In this document: piece after piece, positions 8,403 to 15,703 of the stretch | Numbering within the stretch: the first letter of the stretch is position 1 | Layout of the letters: each line of letters starts with the position of its first letter | DNA from: Stenotrophomonas maltophilia | GTDB taxonomy: Bacteria; Pseudomonadota; Gammaproteobacteria; Xanthomonadales; Xanthomonadaceae | Assembly (NCBI GenBank): GCA_002435595.1 | Contig: DJBL01000075.1 | Coordinates: 1-36,684, forward strand | DNA length: 36,684 nucleotides | Direction of reading: 5' to 3' | Translations under genes and position numbers: made by a program | The notes under the pieces: model-generated | Told to the model about the DNA's origin: nothing | What the model saw: only the letters and a program-made list of their open reading frames with translations | The model's database searches: none

Positions 8403-9188
8403 TCAGGGTCCGTCTTGAATGAGGAAAATGGCGTACACGTTTTCCGTGTACGTGATGGGCGCGGCGTTGAGCAGTTCGCCGCCCGACGACGCGCGATAGC
8501 GCGATCCGGTCACGGCCACCTTGTCCAGCGCTGTGCTTTCTCCGCCGTCGCCGAAGCCATCCCGACCGGGCGTGCCCCAGGTACCGGCCTGCACGCCATA
8601 AGCGAAGTTCGGTGCGACGTCGGAAATGCTGTACAGGCCGGTGATCTTCGTGCCGTATGCGCCAGCCAGGCCCTTGGCCGATTCGCGCGTCTGCGCGGCG
8701 GCCTCGGCCTTGAGTTCGCCACGCAGGCGGCTTTCACCCGAATACGTGGGTTCAGCGGTACTGACCTGCACTTCGCGGCTGGCCTTCAGATCGCCGAGGA
8801 AGGCTTTCAGCGCCTGCGCGTCGGGGAATTCGGCCTTCAGGTCGCGACGGGCGGCGGTGCCGTTGAACACCTCCTCATCGTTGCGATAGCGCGTGGACGG
8901 GGCAATGCTCAGGTTGGCGGCGCGCACGGTGCCCTCGATGGCGCCGTGCTGGGCGAACAACTGCAGCACGCGTTCGGCATTGGCCTGCACGCGGGCGCGG
9001 GCGGTGTCGGTCTGCATGTCGACCGATTCCAGCGCCACTTTTACGGTGAAGCGGTCCGGCATCACCGTGCGGGTGGCGCTGCCCTTGACCAGCAGGTGCG
9101 GCTGCGAGGGGATGGTATTGGCCTGGCCCCACGCCGGCGCGACAGCGGCCAACGTCGTCGACAACAGCAATGCGCTCAGCAGCTTCAT
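8403..9188 (-). CDS. Exported SIMPL-domain (DUF541) protein
   Basis: This 261-residue protein starts with a Sec signal peptide (MKLLSALLLSTTLAAVAPAWGQA, here split as a basic start, hydrophobic core and AxA-like end), so it should be periplasmic or outer-membrane associated. The rest matches the SIMPL/DUF541 family: a repeated beta-alpha fold beginning VKGSATRTVMPDRFTVKVAL. The biochemical role of the family is poorly defined. The ATG at 9188 has AAGGA 7 nt upstream. It is inserted between trpE (61-nt gap) and trpG (2-nt gap), so it is expressed with the trp operon, though nothing in the sequence ties it to tryptophan. Confidence 0.85.
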   Translation of the reverse strand: MKLLSALLLSTTLAAVAPAWGQANTIPSQPHLLVKGSATRTVMPDRFTVKVALESVDMQTDTARARVQANAERVLQLFAQHGAIEGTVRAANLSIAPSTRYRNDEEVFNGTAARRDLKAEFPDAQALKAFLGDLKASREVQVSTAEPTYSGESRLRGELKAEAAAQTRESAKGLAGAYGTKITGLYSISDVAPNFAYGVQAGTWGTPGRDGFGDGGESTALDKVAVTGSRYRASSGGELLNAAPITYTENVYAIFLIQDGP

Positions 9189-9249
9189 GCGGTATTCCTT
9201 GTCCGGGTGGTGCAGCAGGAACCGTGGCGGTGGCCACGGCACGGGAAAC

Positions 9250-10725
9250 TCACAGGCCCTTGGCGGCCTGGGCAACGGCGCGGAACAACGCGCGCCCCTT
9301 GTTCATCGTCTCGTCCCATTCCTTGCCCGGGTCCGAGTCGTAGACGATGCCCGCGCCGGCCTGCACGTGCAGGCGGCCGTCCTTGATCACCGCGGTGCGG
9401 ATGGCGATGGCGGTATCGGCGTCGCCATGCCAGCCGATGTAGCCGATGCTGCCGGCGTACACGTTGCGCTTGATCGGTTCCAGCTCGCGGATCACCTCCA
9501 GCGCGCGGATCTTCGGCGCACCGCTGACGGTGCCGGCCGGGAAGGTGGCGCGCAGCACGTCGGCATAGCTCAGGCCCGGCTGCAGTTGCCCGGTAACCTC
9601 GCTGACGATGTGCATGACGTGGCTGTAGCGTTCGATCACGAACTGCTCGCCCACTTCCACCGTGCCTGCCCTGGACACGCGGCCGGCATCGTTGCGACCC
9701 AGATCGATCAGCATCAGATGCTCGGCGCGCTCCTTGGGATCGGCCAGCAGTTCGGCTTCCAGTGCGTTGTCTTCCTCCACCGTGGCCCCGCGTGGGCGGG
9801 TGCCGGCGATCGGGCGCACGGTGACTTCGCCGTCCTGCAGGCGCACCAGGATCTCCGGCGAGGAGCCGACCACCTGCACGTCACCGGTATCCAGGAAGTA
9901 CATGTACGGCGAGGGGTTCAGTGCACGCAGCGCGCGGTACACATCCACCGGGCGCGCCTTGAACGGCACGCTCAGGCGCTGGCTGAGCACCACCTGGAAG
10001 ATGTCGCCGGCGCGGATGTATTCCTTGGACTTGTCCACCGCGGCGATGAAGCCTTCGCGGGTGAAGCCGGAGACGAAGTCGTTCTCGTCCAACACGTCGC
10101 GGGTGATCGGTGCGGGGTAGCCGGCGCCGGGCGCGCGCAGCTTGGCAACCAGCGCATCCAGCTTGGCCTGGGCGTCCTCCCATGCACCGGGCTGACCCGG
10201 GTCGGCATGCACGATCAGGTACAGGCGGCCCTTGAGGTTGTCGAACACCGCCAGCTCTTCGGAGTGCAGCAGCAGGATGTCCGGGGTGCCCAGTTCGTCG
10301 CGGCCACGCGGCGGCGCCAGGCGCGGCTCGATGTAGCCGATGCATTCAAAACCGAACCAGCCCACCAGGCCGCCGGTGAAGCCCGGCAGGCCGGCCAGCT
10401 TGGGCACCGAGTGGGCGCTGCGCAGCGCTTCGACCTCGGTGAACGGGTCGGCGACCTCGCGGGTTTCCACCACGGTGCCGGACTCGCTGATGGTCAGGGT
10501 ATGGCCGTGGAAGGCATACACCCGGCGCGCCGGCAGGCCGATGATGGAGTAACGCCCGAAGCGCTCACCGCCCTCGACCGATTCAAACAGATAGGTATGC
10601 GGGCCGTCGGCGAGCTTCAGATAGACCGAAAGCGGCGTGTCCAGGTCGGACAGCACTTCGCGGACGACGGGGATGCGGGTGTGGCCTTCAGCGGCCTGCT
10701 GCTGGAACTGCTCGAACGTGATCAA
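9250..10725 (-). CDS. trpE: Anthranilate synthase component I
   Basis: TrpE converts chorismate to anthranilate using ammonia from TrpG and is normally inhibited by tryptophan. The 491-residue protein has an N-terminal regulatory domain containing LFESVEGGERFGRYSIIG. The C-terminal chorismate-binding domain includes IAGTRPRGATVEEDNALE, DLGRNDAGRVSR, HIVSEVTGQL and TFPAGTVSGAPKIRA. No ATG lies near the expected N-terminus. The TTG at 10725 (reading LITFEQF) is chosen because GGAAGGA sits 8 nt before it; a TTG 48 nt earlier lacks such a site. A UUG start implies modest initiation. It heads the trp operon. Confidence 0.95.
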   Translation of the reverse strand: MITFEQFQQQAAEGHTRIPVVREVLSDLDTPLSVYLKLADGPHTYLFESVEGGERFGRYSIIGLPARRVYAFHGHTLTISESGTVVETREVADPFTEVEALRSAHSVPKLAGLPGFTGGLVGWFGFECIGYIEPRLAPPRGRDELGTPDILLLHSEELAVFDNLKGRLYLIVHADPGQPGAWEDAQAKLDALVAKLRAPGAGYPAPITRDVLDENDFVSGFTREGFIAAVDKSKEYIRAGDIFQVVLSQRLSVPFKARPVDVYRALRALNPSPYMYFLDTGDVQVVGSSPEILVRLQDGEVTVRPIAGTRPRGATVEEDNALEAELLADPKERAEHLMLIDLGRNDAGRVSRAGTVEVGEQFVIERYSHVMHIVSEVTGQLQPGLSYADVLRATFPAGTVSGAPKIRALEVIRELEPIKRNVYAGSIGYIGWHGDADTAIAIRTAVIKDGRLHVQAGAGIVYDSDPGKEWDETMNKGRALFRAVAQAAKGL

Positions 10726-10849
10726 GACGACTTTCCTTCCGGGAAACGGCGGTGGCGGGACGGACGACGGCAACAGGCCACCATCGCCACCAGCGGCGAG
10801 CGGAAGAAAGGGTATGCGGGGTCGTCAGAATGGACACCGGGGGACTGTA
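10688..10849 (-). promoter_or_regulatory. Possible Trp-codon leader before trpE
   Basis: On the reverse strand, codons at 10778-10792 read Trp-Trp-Arg-Trp-Trp within an open frame that can start at GTG 10837 and ends at TGA 10688-10690, overlapping the trpE start. A TACAGT -10-like box (10844-10849) ends 6 nt before that GTG, which would make the message leaderless. A small hairpin (TTTCC/GGAAA) could cover the trpE ribosome-binding site. No classical terminator is seen, and the TGG cluster could come from a GGTGGC-like repeat by chance. Confidence 0.3.
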
Positions 10850-10895
10850 CCGCAGCTGGGGTGCGAGGGAAACCCTGGCGGGCAGGCCCGTCCGG

Positions 10896-11828
10896 TCAGG
10901 GCGGCGACAGCAGGTGGCTGCCCGGGTGCAGGTGCATGCGGACCCGCGCGGCCACGCATTCGATGCGGAACTGACGGGCCTTCACCGGCTCGCCGTCCAG
11001 GTTCAGGGTGATCGGCTGCTCGGCCTCGATCTCCACCCACGGCGCGCGGGCGCGATGGGCAACCTGCTCGAGCGCGCCCTGCTTGCCGCCCTTGAGCAGC
11101 GCGCCGATGGTGGAGGCGACCTCACCGGTGAGTTCGGGAATGACGGTGACATCGAGCAGGCCGTCGTCGACCACGGCGTCCGGGCACAGCACCTGCCCGC
11201 CGCCGGCTTGGCGCCCGTTGCCGATGCCGAGCGCAATGAAACCGCCTTCCCAGTCGAACCCGGGTGCGCGCAGGCGCGCACGGATCGGATCGATCCGGCC
11301 CAGCCGCGAGATGCCGGTCACCAGGTAGGCCAGGCCGCCGAGCACCTTCTTCAGGCCTTCATCGGTCTCCACGGTGACCTCGGTTCCGAAGCCGCCGCTG
11401 GCGACATTGGCGCACCACCAGCGCTTGCCGTCGGCATCGATGTTGAGCAGGTCGATCGGGCGGGCCGGATGCTGCTCGATGAGGTCCAGCGCCTCCAACG
11501 GATCGATCGGGATGCCCGCGGCGGTGGCGAAATCATTGGCGGTGCCCAGCGGCACCAGCCCCAGCGAAGGCAGCGCGTCGGCGGGCTCGGGACGGTGCGC
11601 CAGGGTTTCGGCCACTTCGCTCAGGGTGCCGTCGCCGCCGGCGGCGATGATCGTGTCCACCCCGTGCTCGATCGCCTCGGCCACGTAGCGCTCGGCGTCG
11701 CCGTCCTCCCAGGTCACCCGCACCTCCAGCTGCACACCCCGCTCGCGCAGGGCGTGCACGGCCTCGCGCAGATCCGTATTGCCGGTGGACTTGCCGTTGA
11801 GGATCAGACGCCAGCGGGTACGGCTCAT
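10896..11828 (-). CDS. yegS: YegS-like lipid kinase (DAGK catalytic domain)
   Basis: This 310-residue protein belongs to the diacylglycerol-kinase catalytic family that includes E. coli YegS. It has the nucleotide-binding motif IIAAGGDGTLSEVAE (about residues 60-75), then LVPLGTANDFA and GGFGTEVTV, and ends in the C-terminal beta domain with LNLDGEPV. It probably phosphorylates a membrane lipid at the inner leaflet; the substrate is uncertain. The ATG at 11828 (MSRTRWRLIL) has a GGAAG site upstream and fits the family; the open frame extends 69 nt further without support. It precedes trpE on the same strand by 170 nt, perhaps with its own transcript. Confidence 0.88.
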   Translation of the reverse strand: MSRTRWRLILNGKSTGNTDLREAVHALRERGVQLEVRVTWEDGDAERYVAEAIEHGVDTIIAAGGDGTLSEVAETLAHRPEPADALPSLGLVPLGTANDFATAAGIPIDPLEALDLIEQHPARPIDLLNIDADGKRWWCANVASGGFGTEVTVETDEGLKKVLGGLAYLVTGISRLGRIDPIRARLRAPGFDWEGGFIALGIGNGRQAGGGQVLCPDAVVDDGLLDVTVIPELTGEVASTIGALLKGGKQGALEQVAHRARAPWVEIEAEQPITLNLDGEPVKARQFRIECVAARVRMHLHPGSHLLSPP

Positions 11829-11947
11829 GCAGCACTTCCACGAGAGGGGGAGGGGCAGGCTAGCAGGGCCGCCGTCGAGGCCGGTGAACGTCATCAAACG
11901 GTCACCGAAGGGCCGGAGAATGGAAGGCCATAGCAGGGACGATGGAT

Positions 11948-12009
11948 GGAGGCAGGATCAGCCTCCGAGTATTCCCAGGGCCGCATCCGTGAGGGTGCGG
12001 CCTTTTTTT
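11948..12009 (+). terminator. Forward-strand terminator without a forward gene
   Basis: A 10-bp stem (11979-11988 with 11993-12002, one G-T wobble) closes on a GTGA tetraloop and is followed by seven T residues (12003-12009), a textbook Rho-independent terminator on the + strand. A second hairpin (11948-11953 with 11961-11966) lies just before it. Both flanking genes are on the - strand and the nearest upstream forward gene is clp, over 7 kb away. It may mark the 3' end of a small RNA. Confidence 0.75.
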
Positions 12010-12025
12010 GTCCTGCGATGAGTTC

Positions 12026-12048
12026 AGCCGAGCAACGGTCGGCGCTAC
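12026..12048 (-). repeat. SMAG-type GTAG-headed palindromic repeat
   Basis: On the reverse strand it starts GTAG and continues with the hairpin GCCGACCGTTGCTCGGC, one base different from the copies at 21608-21706. It sits just past the acetyltransferase stop codon. Confidence 0.65.
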
Positions 12049-12054
12049 GGGTGC

Positions 12055-12543
12055 TCAGCCTTCGGCGAAGGCCCGCAACGCCTCGCCCTGCATCCGGTAC
12101 ACCGTCCACTCGCTCTGTGGCTTGGCCCCGGCTGCTTCGTAGAACTTGATCGCCGGTTCGTTCCAGTCCAGCACCGACCACTCGAAGCGACCGCAGTTCT
12201 CGGCCACGGCGATGCGCGCGATGTGCTGCAGCAGCGCCTTGCCCGCACCGCTGCCGCGGCTGGCCGGGCTGACGTAGAGGTCTTCGAGGTAGATGCCGTT
12301 GCGGCCCAGCCAGGTGGAGTAATTGTAGAAGTACACGGCGTAGCCGATGGCCGCGCCCTCGGCCTCGCAGATCAGCGCGCGGGCCTTGGCCTCCGGCCCG
12401 AACAGGCTGGCGCGGATGCCGGCCTCGTCGGTCTGCACCGAGGATTCGGCCTTCTCGTAGATGGCCAGCTCACGGATGAAGCGCAGGATCAGCGCCGCAT
12501 CATCGGCGGTGGCCACGCGGATGTTCACAGTGGCCACCGACAT
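12055..12543 (-). CDS. SSAT-like GNAT N-acetyltransferase
   Basis: This 162-residue GNAT-fold protein resembles spermidine/spermine (diamine) and thialysine N-acetyltransferases. Visible likenesses are IRELAIYEKAE near the N-terminus, YLEDLYVSPASRGSGAGKALL containing the acetyl-CoA P-loop (RGSGAGKAL), and DWNEPAIKFYEAAGA near the C-terminus. It would move acetyl from acetyl-CoA to a small amine; the substrate is inferred. The ATG at 12543 lies 3 nt after the rpe stop, so it is probably co-transcribed with rpe. Confidence 0.82.
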   Translation of the reverse strand: MSVATVNIRVATADDAALILRFIRELAIYEKAESSVQTDEAGIRASLFGPEAKARALICEAEGAAIGYAVYFYNYSTWLGRNGIYLEDLYVSPASRGSGAGKALLQHIARIAVAENCGRFEWSVLDWNEPAIKFYEAAGAKPQSEWTVYRMQGEALRAFAEG

Positions 12544-12546
12544 GGC

Positions 12547-13224
12547 TCAGGCCCTCGCCTGGGCGACGTTGTGGCGCATCTGCGCGATCACGTCCTGGTA
12601 GCTGGACTTGGCATTGAAGATCGCCGAGCCGGCCACGAAGGCGTCGGCACCGGCGGCGGCGATCGCGCCGATGTTGTCGGCCTTCACGCCGCCGTCGATC
12701 TCCAGGCGGATGTCGCGCCCGCTGGCATCGATCTTCTGGCGGACCACGCGCAGCTTGTCCAGCGCCGAGGGAATGAACGCCTGGCCGCCGAAGCCCGGGT
12801 TGACCGACATCAGCAGCACCAGGTCCAGGTCGTCCAGCACCCAGTCCAGGATGTCCACCGGGGTGCCCGGGTTGAGCACCAGGCCCGGCTTGCAGCCCAG
12901 CGAACGGATCAGCTGGATGGTGCGGTGGACGTGGCGGGAGGCTTCGGGGTGGAAGCTGATGTAGGTGGCACCGGCTTCGGCGAAGTCCGGGATGATGCGG
13001 TCCACCGGCTCGACCATCAGGTGCACGTCGATCGGCGCGGTGACGCCGTGCTTGCGCAGCGCCTGGCAGACCATCGGGCCGATGGTCAGGTTGGGCACGT
13101 AGTGGTTGTCCATCACATCGAAGTGCACCCAGTCCGCACCGGCGGCGAGCACGTTGTCCACTTCCTCGCCAAGGCGGGCGAAATTGGCGGACAGGATGGA
13201 GGGGGCGATGATGCAGTTGGACAT
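12547..13224 (-). CDS. rpe: Ribulose-phosphate 3-epimerase
   Basis: Rpe interconverts ribulose 5-phosphate and xylulose 5-phosphate in the pentose phosphate and Calvin pathways. The 225-residue TIM barrel starts MSNCIIAPSILSANFARLGEE and contains VHFDVMDNHYVPNLTIGP with metal-binding His and Asp. IDVHLMVEP, LMSVNPGFGGQ and LEIDGGV follow, with the catalytic Asp in the last. The ATG at 13224 fits these motifs; the open frame upstream belongs to another reading of the J-domain gene. It sits between that gene and the acetyltransferase gene on the same strand. Confidence 0.96.
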   Translation of the reverse strand: MSNCIIAPSILSANFARLGEEVDNVLAAGADWVHFDVMDNHYVPNLTIGPMVCQALRKHGVTAPIDVHLMVEPVDRIIPDFAEAGATYISFHPEASRHVHRTIQLIRSLGCKPGLVLNPGTPVDILDWVLDDLDLVLLMSVNPGFGGQAFIPSALDKLRVVRQKIDASGRDIRLEIDGGVKADNIGAIAAAGADAFVAGSAIFNAKSSYQDVIAQMRHNVAQARA

Positions 13225-13265
13225 GGCCGGGGCCTTCAGTACTTGGAAAGGAGGGCCGCGCGCGC

Positions 13266-13595
13266 TCAGCGCTTGCGCAGGGTCTTGATGCGGTCGTAGG
13301 CGGCGTTGAGCTGGCGCGACTTGCGCTCGGCCTGCTGGCGCAGCTCCGGGGCGGCGCCGATGACCTTGTCGGGGTGGTACTGGGAGATCAGCCGGCGGTA
13401 GGCCAGGTCCACCTCGGCATCGGTGGCCTCGGAGGTCAGCCCCAGCTCGCGGTAGGGGTTCTCCTTGTTCAGGCGGAACCAGTCGGCATCGAAGGCATGC
13501 CCGATCAGCAGCCCGACCACGGCCCCAAACAGCGGATTGGGCCTGAACAGCAGGGCCCCGGCGATGAATCCGAGCAGTTTTCCGTACCAGCGCAT
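13266..13595 (-). CDS. Membrane-anchored J-domain (DnaJ-like) protein
   Basis: This small 109-residue protein combines an N-terminal hydrophobic stretch (about residues 7-33, likely one hairpin or one transmembrane segment) with a C-terminal J domain (about 46-109). The HPD tripeptide that stimulates Hsp70 ATPase is at residues 74-76 in SQYHPDKV. The layout resembles a shortened DjlA, whose J domain is also C-terminal and cytosolic. It may direct DnaK to the membrane; the client is unknown. It precedes rpe by 41 nt on the same strand. Confidence 0.82.
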   Translation of the reverse strand: MRWYGKLLGFIAGALLFRPNPLFGAVVGLLIGHAFDADWFRLNKENPYRELGLTSEATDAEVDLAYRRLISQYHPDKVIGAAPELRQQAERKSRQLNAAYDRIKTLRKR

Positions 13596-13738
13596 GGTCG
13601 TCTGGGCGGCCGTGGCAACAAAGGAGCCCCATTTTACGTCACAGCGGGCCCAACCCGCTTTACACTAGGCCGCCCGCTGTCTGTGCGGGCCCTCAGGGTC
13701 CCCTGGACAGCTGTCATGACGAAGCCCCAGGAGTGCCC

Positions 13739-14665
13739 GTGCCGACCACGTTGTTGCAATCCGATCTCCCCGGCCTGCCCTTGCGCCATCGCGGCAAGGT
13801 GCGTGATGTTTTTGACATTCCGCGCGACCGGCTCCCCGCCGGCACTCCGCCGGGGGACTACCTGCTGATGGTCGCCACCGACCGTCTGTCGGCCTTCGAC
13901 GTGGTGCTGCCCGACCCGATTCCCGGCAAGGGCGAGATGCTCTGCCAGGTCTCCAATTTCTGGTTCGCCAAGACCGCCCACCTGATGCCCAACCACCTGA
14001 CCGGCATCGACGTGGCCAGCGTGTTGCCCGACGGCGTGGACCCGGCGCTGTACGCCAAGCGCGCGGTGGTCACCCGCAAGCTCAAGCCGGTGCCGGTCGA
14101 GGCGATCGCCCGCGGCTACCTGATCGGCAGCGGCTGGAAGGACTACCAGCGCACCGGCAAGGTCAGTGGCATCGACCTTCCCGATGGCCTGCGCCAGGCC
14201 GAGCAGCTGCCCGAGCCGATCTTCACCCCCTCGACCAAGGCCGCCGTGGGCGACCATGACGAGAACATCGACTTCGATGCGATGGTCAAGGCGGTGGGTG
14301 CGGACCTGGCCGAGCGCGTGCGTGATGCCACCCTGCGCATCTACAAGTTCGCCGCCGATTACGCCCGCGAGCGCGGCATCCTCCTGGCCGACACCAAGTT
14401 CGAGTTCGGTACCGATGCCGATGGCCGTCTGTACATCATGGACGAGATGCTGACCCCGGACTCCTCGCGCTACTGGCCGGCCGACGAGTATCAGGTCGGC
14501 ACCAGCCCGCCCAGCTACGACAAGCAGTTCGTGCGTGACTACCTGGAGACGCTGGACTGGGGCAAGACCGCCCCGGGCCCGGCGATCCCGGCCGAGATCA
14601 TCGAGCGCACCCGGGCCAAGTACGCCGAGGCGCTGCAGCGCCTGGCCGGCATCTCGGTCGACTGA
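13739..14665 (+). CDS. purC: Phosphoribosylaminoimidazole-succinocarboxamide synthase
   Basis: PurC joins aspartate to CAIR using ATP, making SAICAR in purine synthesis. The 308-residue protein is of the longer type, with motifs RHRGKVRDVF, VATDRLSAFDV, EAIARGYLIGSGWKDY, TPSTKA, DTKFEFG and DEMLTPDSSRYWP. Two GTG codons compete. The one at 13739 is preferred because AGGAG (13729-13733) lies 5 nt before it and overlaps the earlier GTG at 13733, and because homologues begin at this point. It faces away from the J-domain gene. Confidence 0.95.
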   Translation: MPTTLLQSDLPGLPLRHRGKVRDVFDIPRDRLPAGTPPGDYLLMVATDRLSAFDVVLPDPIPGKGEMLCQVSNFWFAKTAHLMPNHLTGIDVASVLPDGVDPALYAKRAVVTRKLKPVPVEAIARGYLIGSGWKDYQRTGKVSGIDLPDGLRQAEQLPEPIFTPSTKAAVGDHDENIDFDAMVKAVGADLAERVRDATLRIYKFAADYARERGILLADTKFEFGTDADGRLYIMDEMLTPDSSRYWPADEYQVGTSPPSYDKQFVRDYLETLDWGKTAPGPAIPAEIIERTRAKYAEALQRLAGISVD

Positions 14666-14790
14666 TTCGCCTGCGCCCCCCCCGGCTGTGATGGCTGGGG
14701 GTCCCGGCCGCAGCGTCGACCGATGGTCCCCTGCCGCGGAGGTTGTTCGCCTATCGCGTGCAGCGCGAGGGGGTGGTCTGGGCCAGGAGC

Positions 14791-14813
14791 AGCCGACCAA
14801 CGGTCGGCTCTAC
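14791..14813 (-). repeat. SMAG-type GTAG-headed palindromic repeat
   Basis: On the reverse strand it begins GTAG and continues with the palindrome AGCCGACCGTTGGTCGGCT. It lies between purC and the Mpo1-like gene and matches the copies at 21608-21706 almost exactly. Confidence 0.8.
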
Positions 14814-14853
14814 CCGGCGGGGCGGTATGCTGTGCCGATTCCTGGGAGGGAAC

Positions 14854-15336
14854 ATGACCACCACCACCGTTGCGCGCCCGATCGACCGCTACTTCGCCAG
14901 TTATTCCGACGACCACCGCAATGCGCTCAACCAGCGCATCCACGTGGTGGCGGTGCCGGCGATCCTGTGGTCGGTGGTTGCCCTGCTGTGGTGCCTGCCG
15001 CCGCTGATCACCTGGTTCCAGAACGGGATCTGGGCGGGGTTTGCCATGTTTGCCGCATGGTGTTTCTACAACAAGCTCTCACGCCCACTGGGCATCGGCA
15101 TGCTGGTGCTGTTGTTCGTGTTCGGCTGCCTGTGCCGCCTGCTGGAGGCCGAAATCGGCCTGCAGACGTTGTTCTGGCTGGCCATCGGCGTGTTCGTGGT
15201 GGCCTGGATCGCCCAGTTCATCGGCCACAAGCATGAGGGACGCAAGCCGAGCTTCCTCACCGACCTGACCTATCTGCTGATCGGTCCGGCGTGGGTGGTG
15301 GCCAAGCTGTACAAGCGGTTGGGCGTGCCTTACTGA
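14854..15336 (+). CDS. Mpo1-like (DUF962) membrane protein
   Basis: This 160-residue membrane protein belongs to the Mpo1/YGL010w (DUF962) family. The yeast member is an iron-dependent dioxygenase in fatty-acid alpha-oxidation of phytosphingosine; the bacterial substrate is unknown. The conserved pattern is visible: an N-terminal His21 and His30 (DDHRNALNQRIHVVAVP), about four transmembrane segments, and a second histidine cluster FIGHKHEGRKPSF. The ATG at 14854 has GGGAGGG 3 nt upstream, which is strong but closely spaced. A repeat-derived hairpin with a T-run follows. Confidence 0.85.
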   Translation: MTTTTVARPIDRYFASYSDDHRNALNQRIHVVAVPAILWSVVALLWCLPPLITWFQNGIWAGFAMFAAWCFYNKLSRPLGIGMLVLLFVFGCLCRLLEAEIGLQTLFWLAIGVFVVAWIAQFIGHKHEGRKPSFLTDLTYLLIGPAWVVAKLYKRLGVPY

Positions 15337-15343
15337 CGTGCCC

Positions 15344-15377
15344 GCGCCGACCAACGGTCGGCGCCCCCGGTTTTTTT
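15344..15377 (+). terminator. Terminator of the Mpo1-like gene, repeat-derived
   Basis: A perfect 9-bp stem (15344-15352 with 15356-15364) with an AAC loop is followed after 6 nt by seven T residues. The stem core GCCGACC-N3-GGTCGGC is the same as in the SMAG repeats but the GTAG header is missing. A mobile palindrome may have been recruited as a terminator. Confidence 0.55.
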
Positions 15378-15703
15378 CCTGAACGAGATCGATGCTCACC
15401 AGCGCGCGACGCGGGGGCGTCCAGCATCCTCGTGGGCGGGCGTTTTCATGCATCCGGCGTTCATCTTCGTGCAGGGGCGCAGCCCCCGTGGTTGTTGGCT
15501 CCGGACCCGGTCGAGGGGCCAGATCCGGCAAAGTCGGCGGGGCGGTTCCATACGCCCTCCAGCGGTCTCGAATGGGCGCGATACGAGGGCGAAAAAAATG
15601 AATCACGCACGTTACATGCAATTGCTGGCGTATTCGGGTGTATCGGCAGCAATTGACAGCCTGTTAGACTGAACGGCCTGCTCGTGAATCGCGTATTCCC
15701 TGC
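15378..15703 (+). other. Leader region of the mrp operon
   Basis: About 325 bp precede the antiporter operon. The first 200 bp show no recognisable gene. From about 15590 the composition becomes clearly more A/T-rich than its surroundings, typical of a promoter or leader. A TTGACA at 15653-15658 has no good -10 box at the standard distance. A 24-codon frame lies at 15598-15672 (listed separately). Confidence 0.5.
15598..15672 (+). CDS. Possible 24-residue leader peptide of the mrp operon
   Basis: An ATG at 15598 opens a 24-codon frame (begins MNHARYMQLLAYSG) ending with TGA 31 nt before mrpA. GAGGG at 15585-15589 is well placed, 8 nt before the ATG. The first gene of the operon, in contrast, has no visible Shine-Dalgarno. 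No family is recognised. It could be a regulatory leader, a small protein or chance. Confidence 0.3.
   Translation: MNHARYMQLLAYSGVSAAIDSLLD

Noticed and set aside
8893..10974. A 693-codon forward frame opposite trpE and the SIMPL gene
   Set aside because: It is the antisense reading of well-supported reverse genes in GC-rich DNA; its translation is rich in His, Arg, Gly and Ala with no family motif. The similar long antisense frames opposite trpD, trpC, hmgA and hppD were dismissed for the same reason.
15653..15681. TTGACA at 15653 as the -35 box of the mrp promoter
   Set aside because: No acceptable -10 hexamer is found 16-18 bp downstream; the match alone is not enough.
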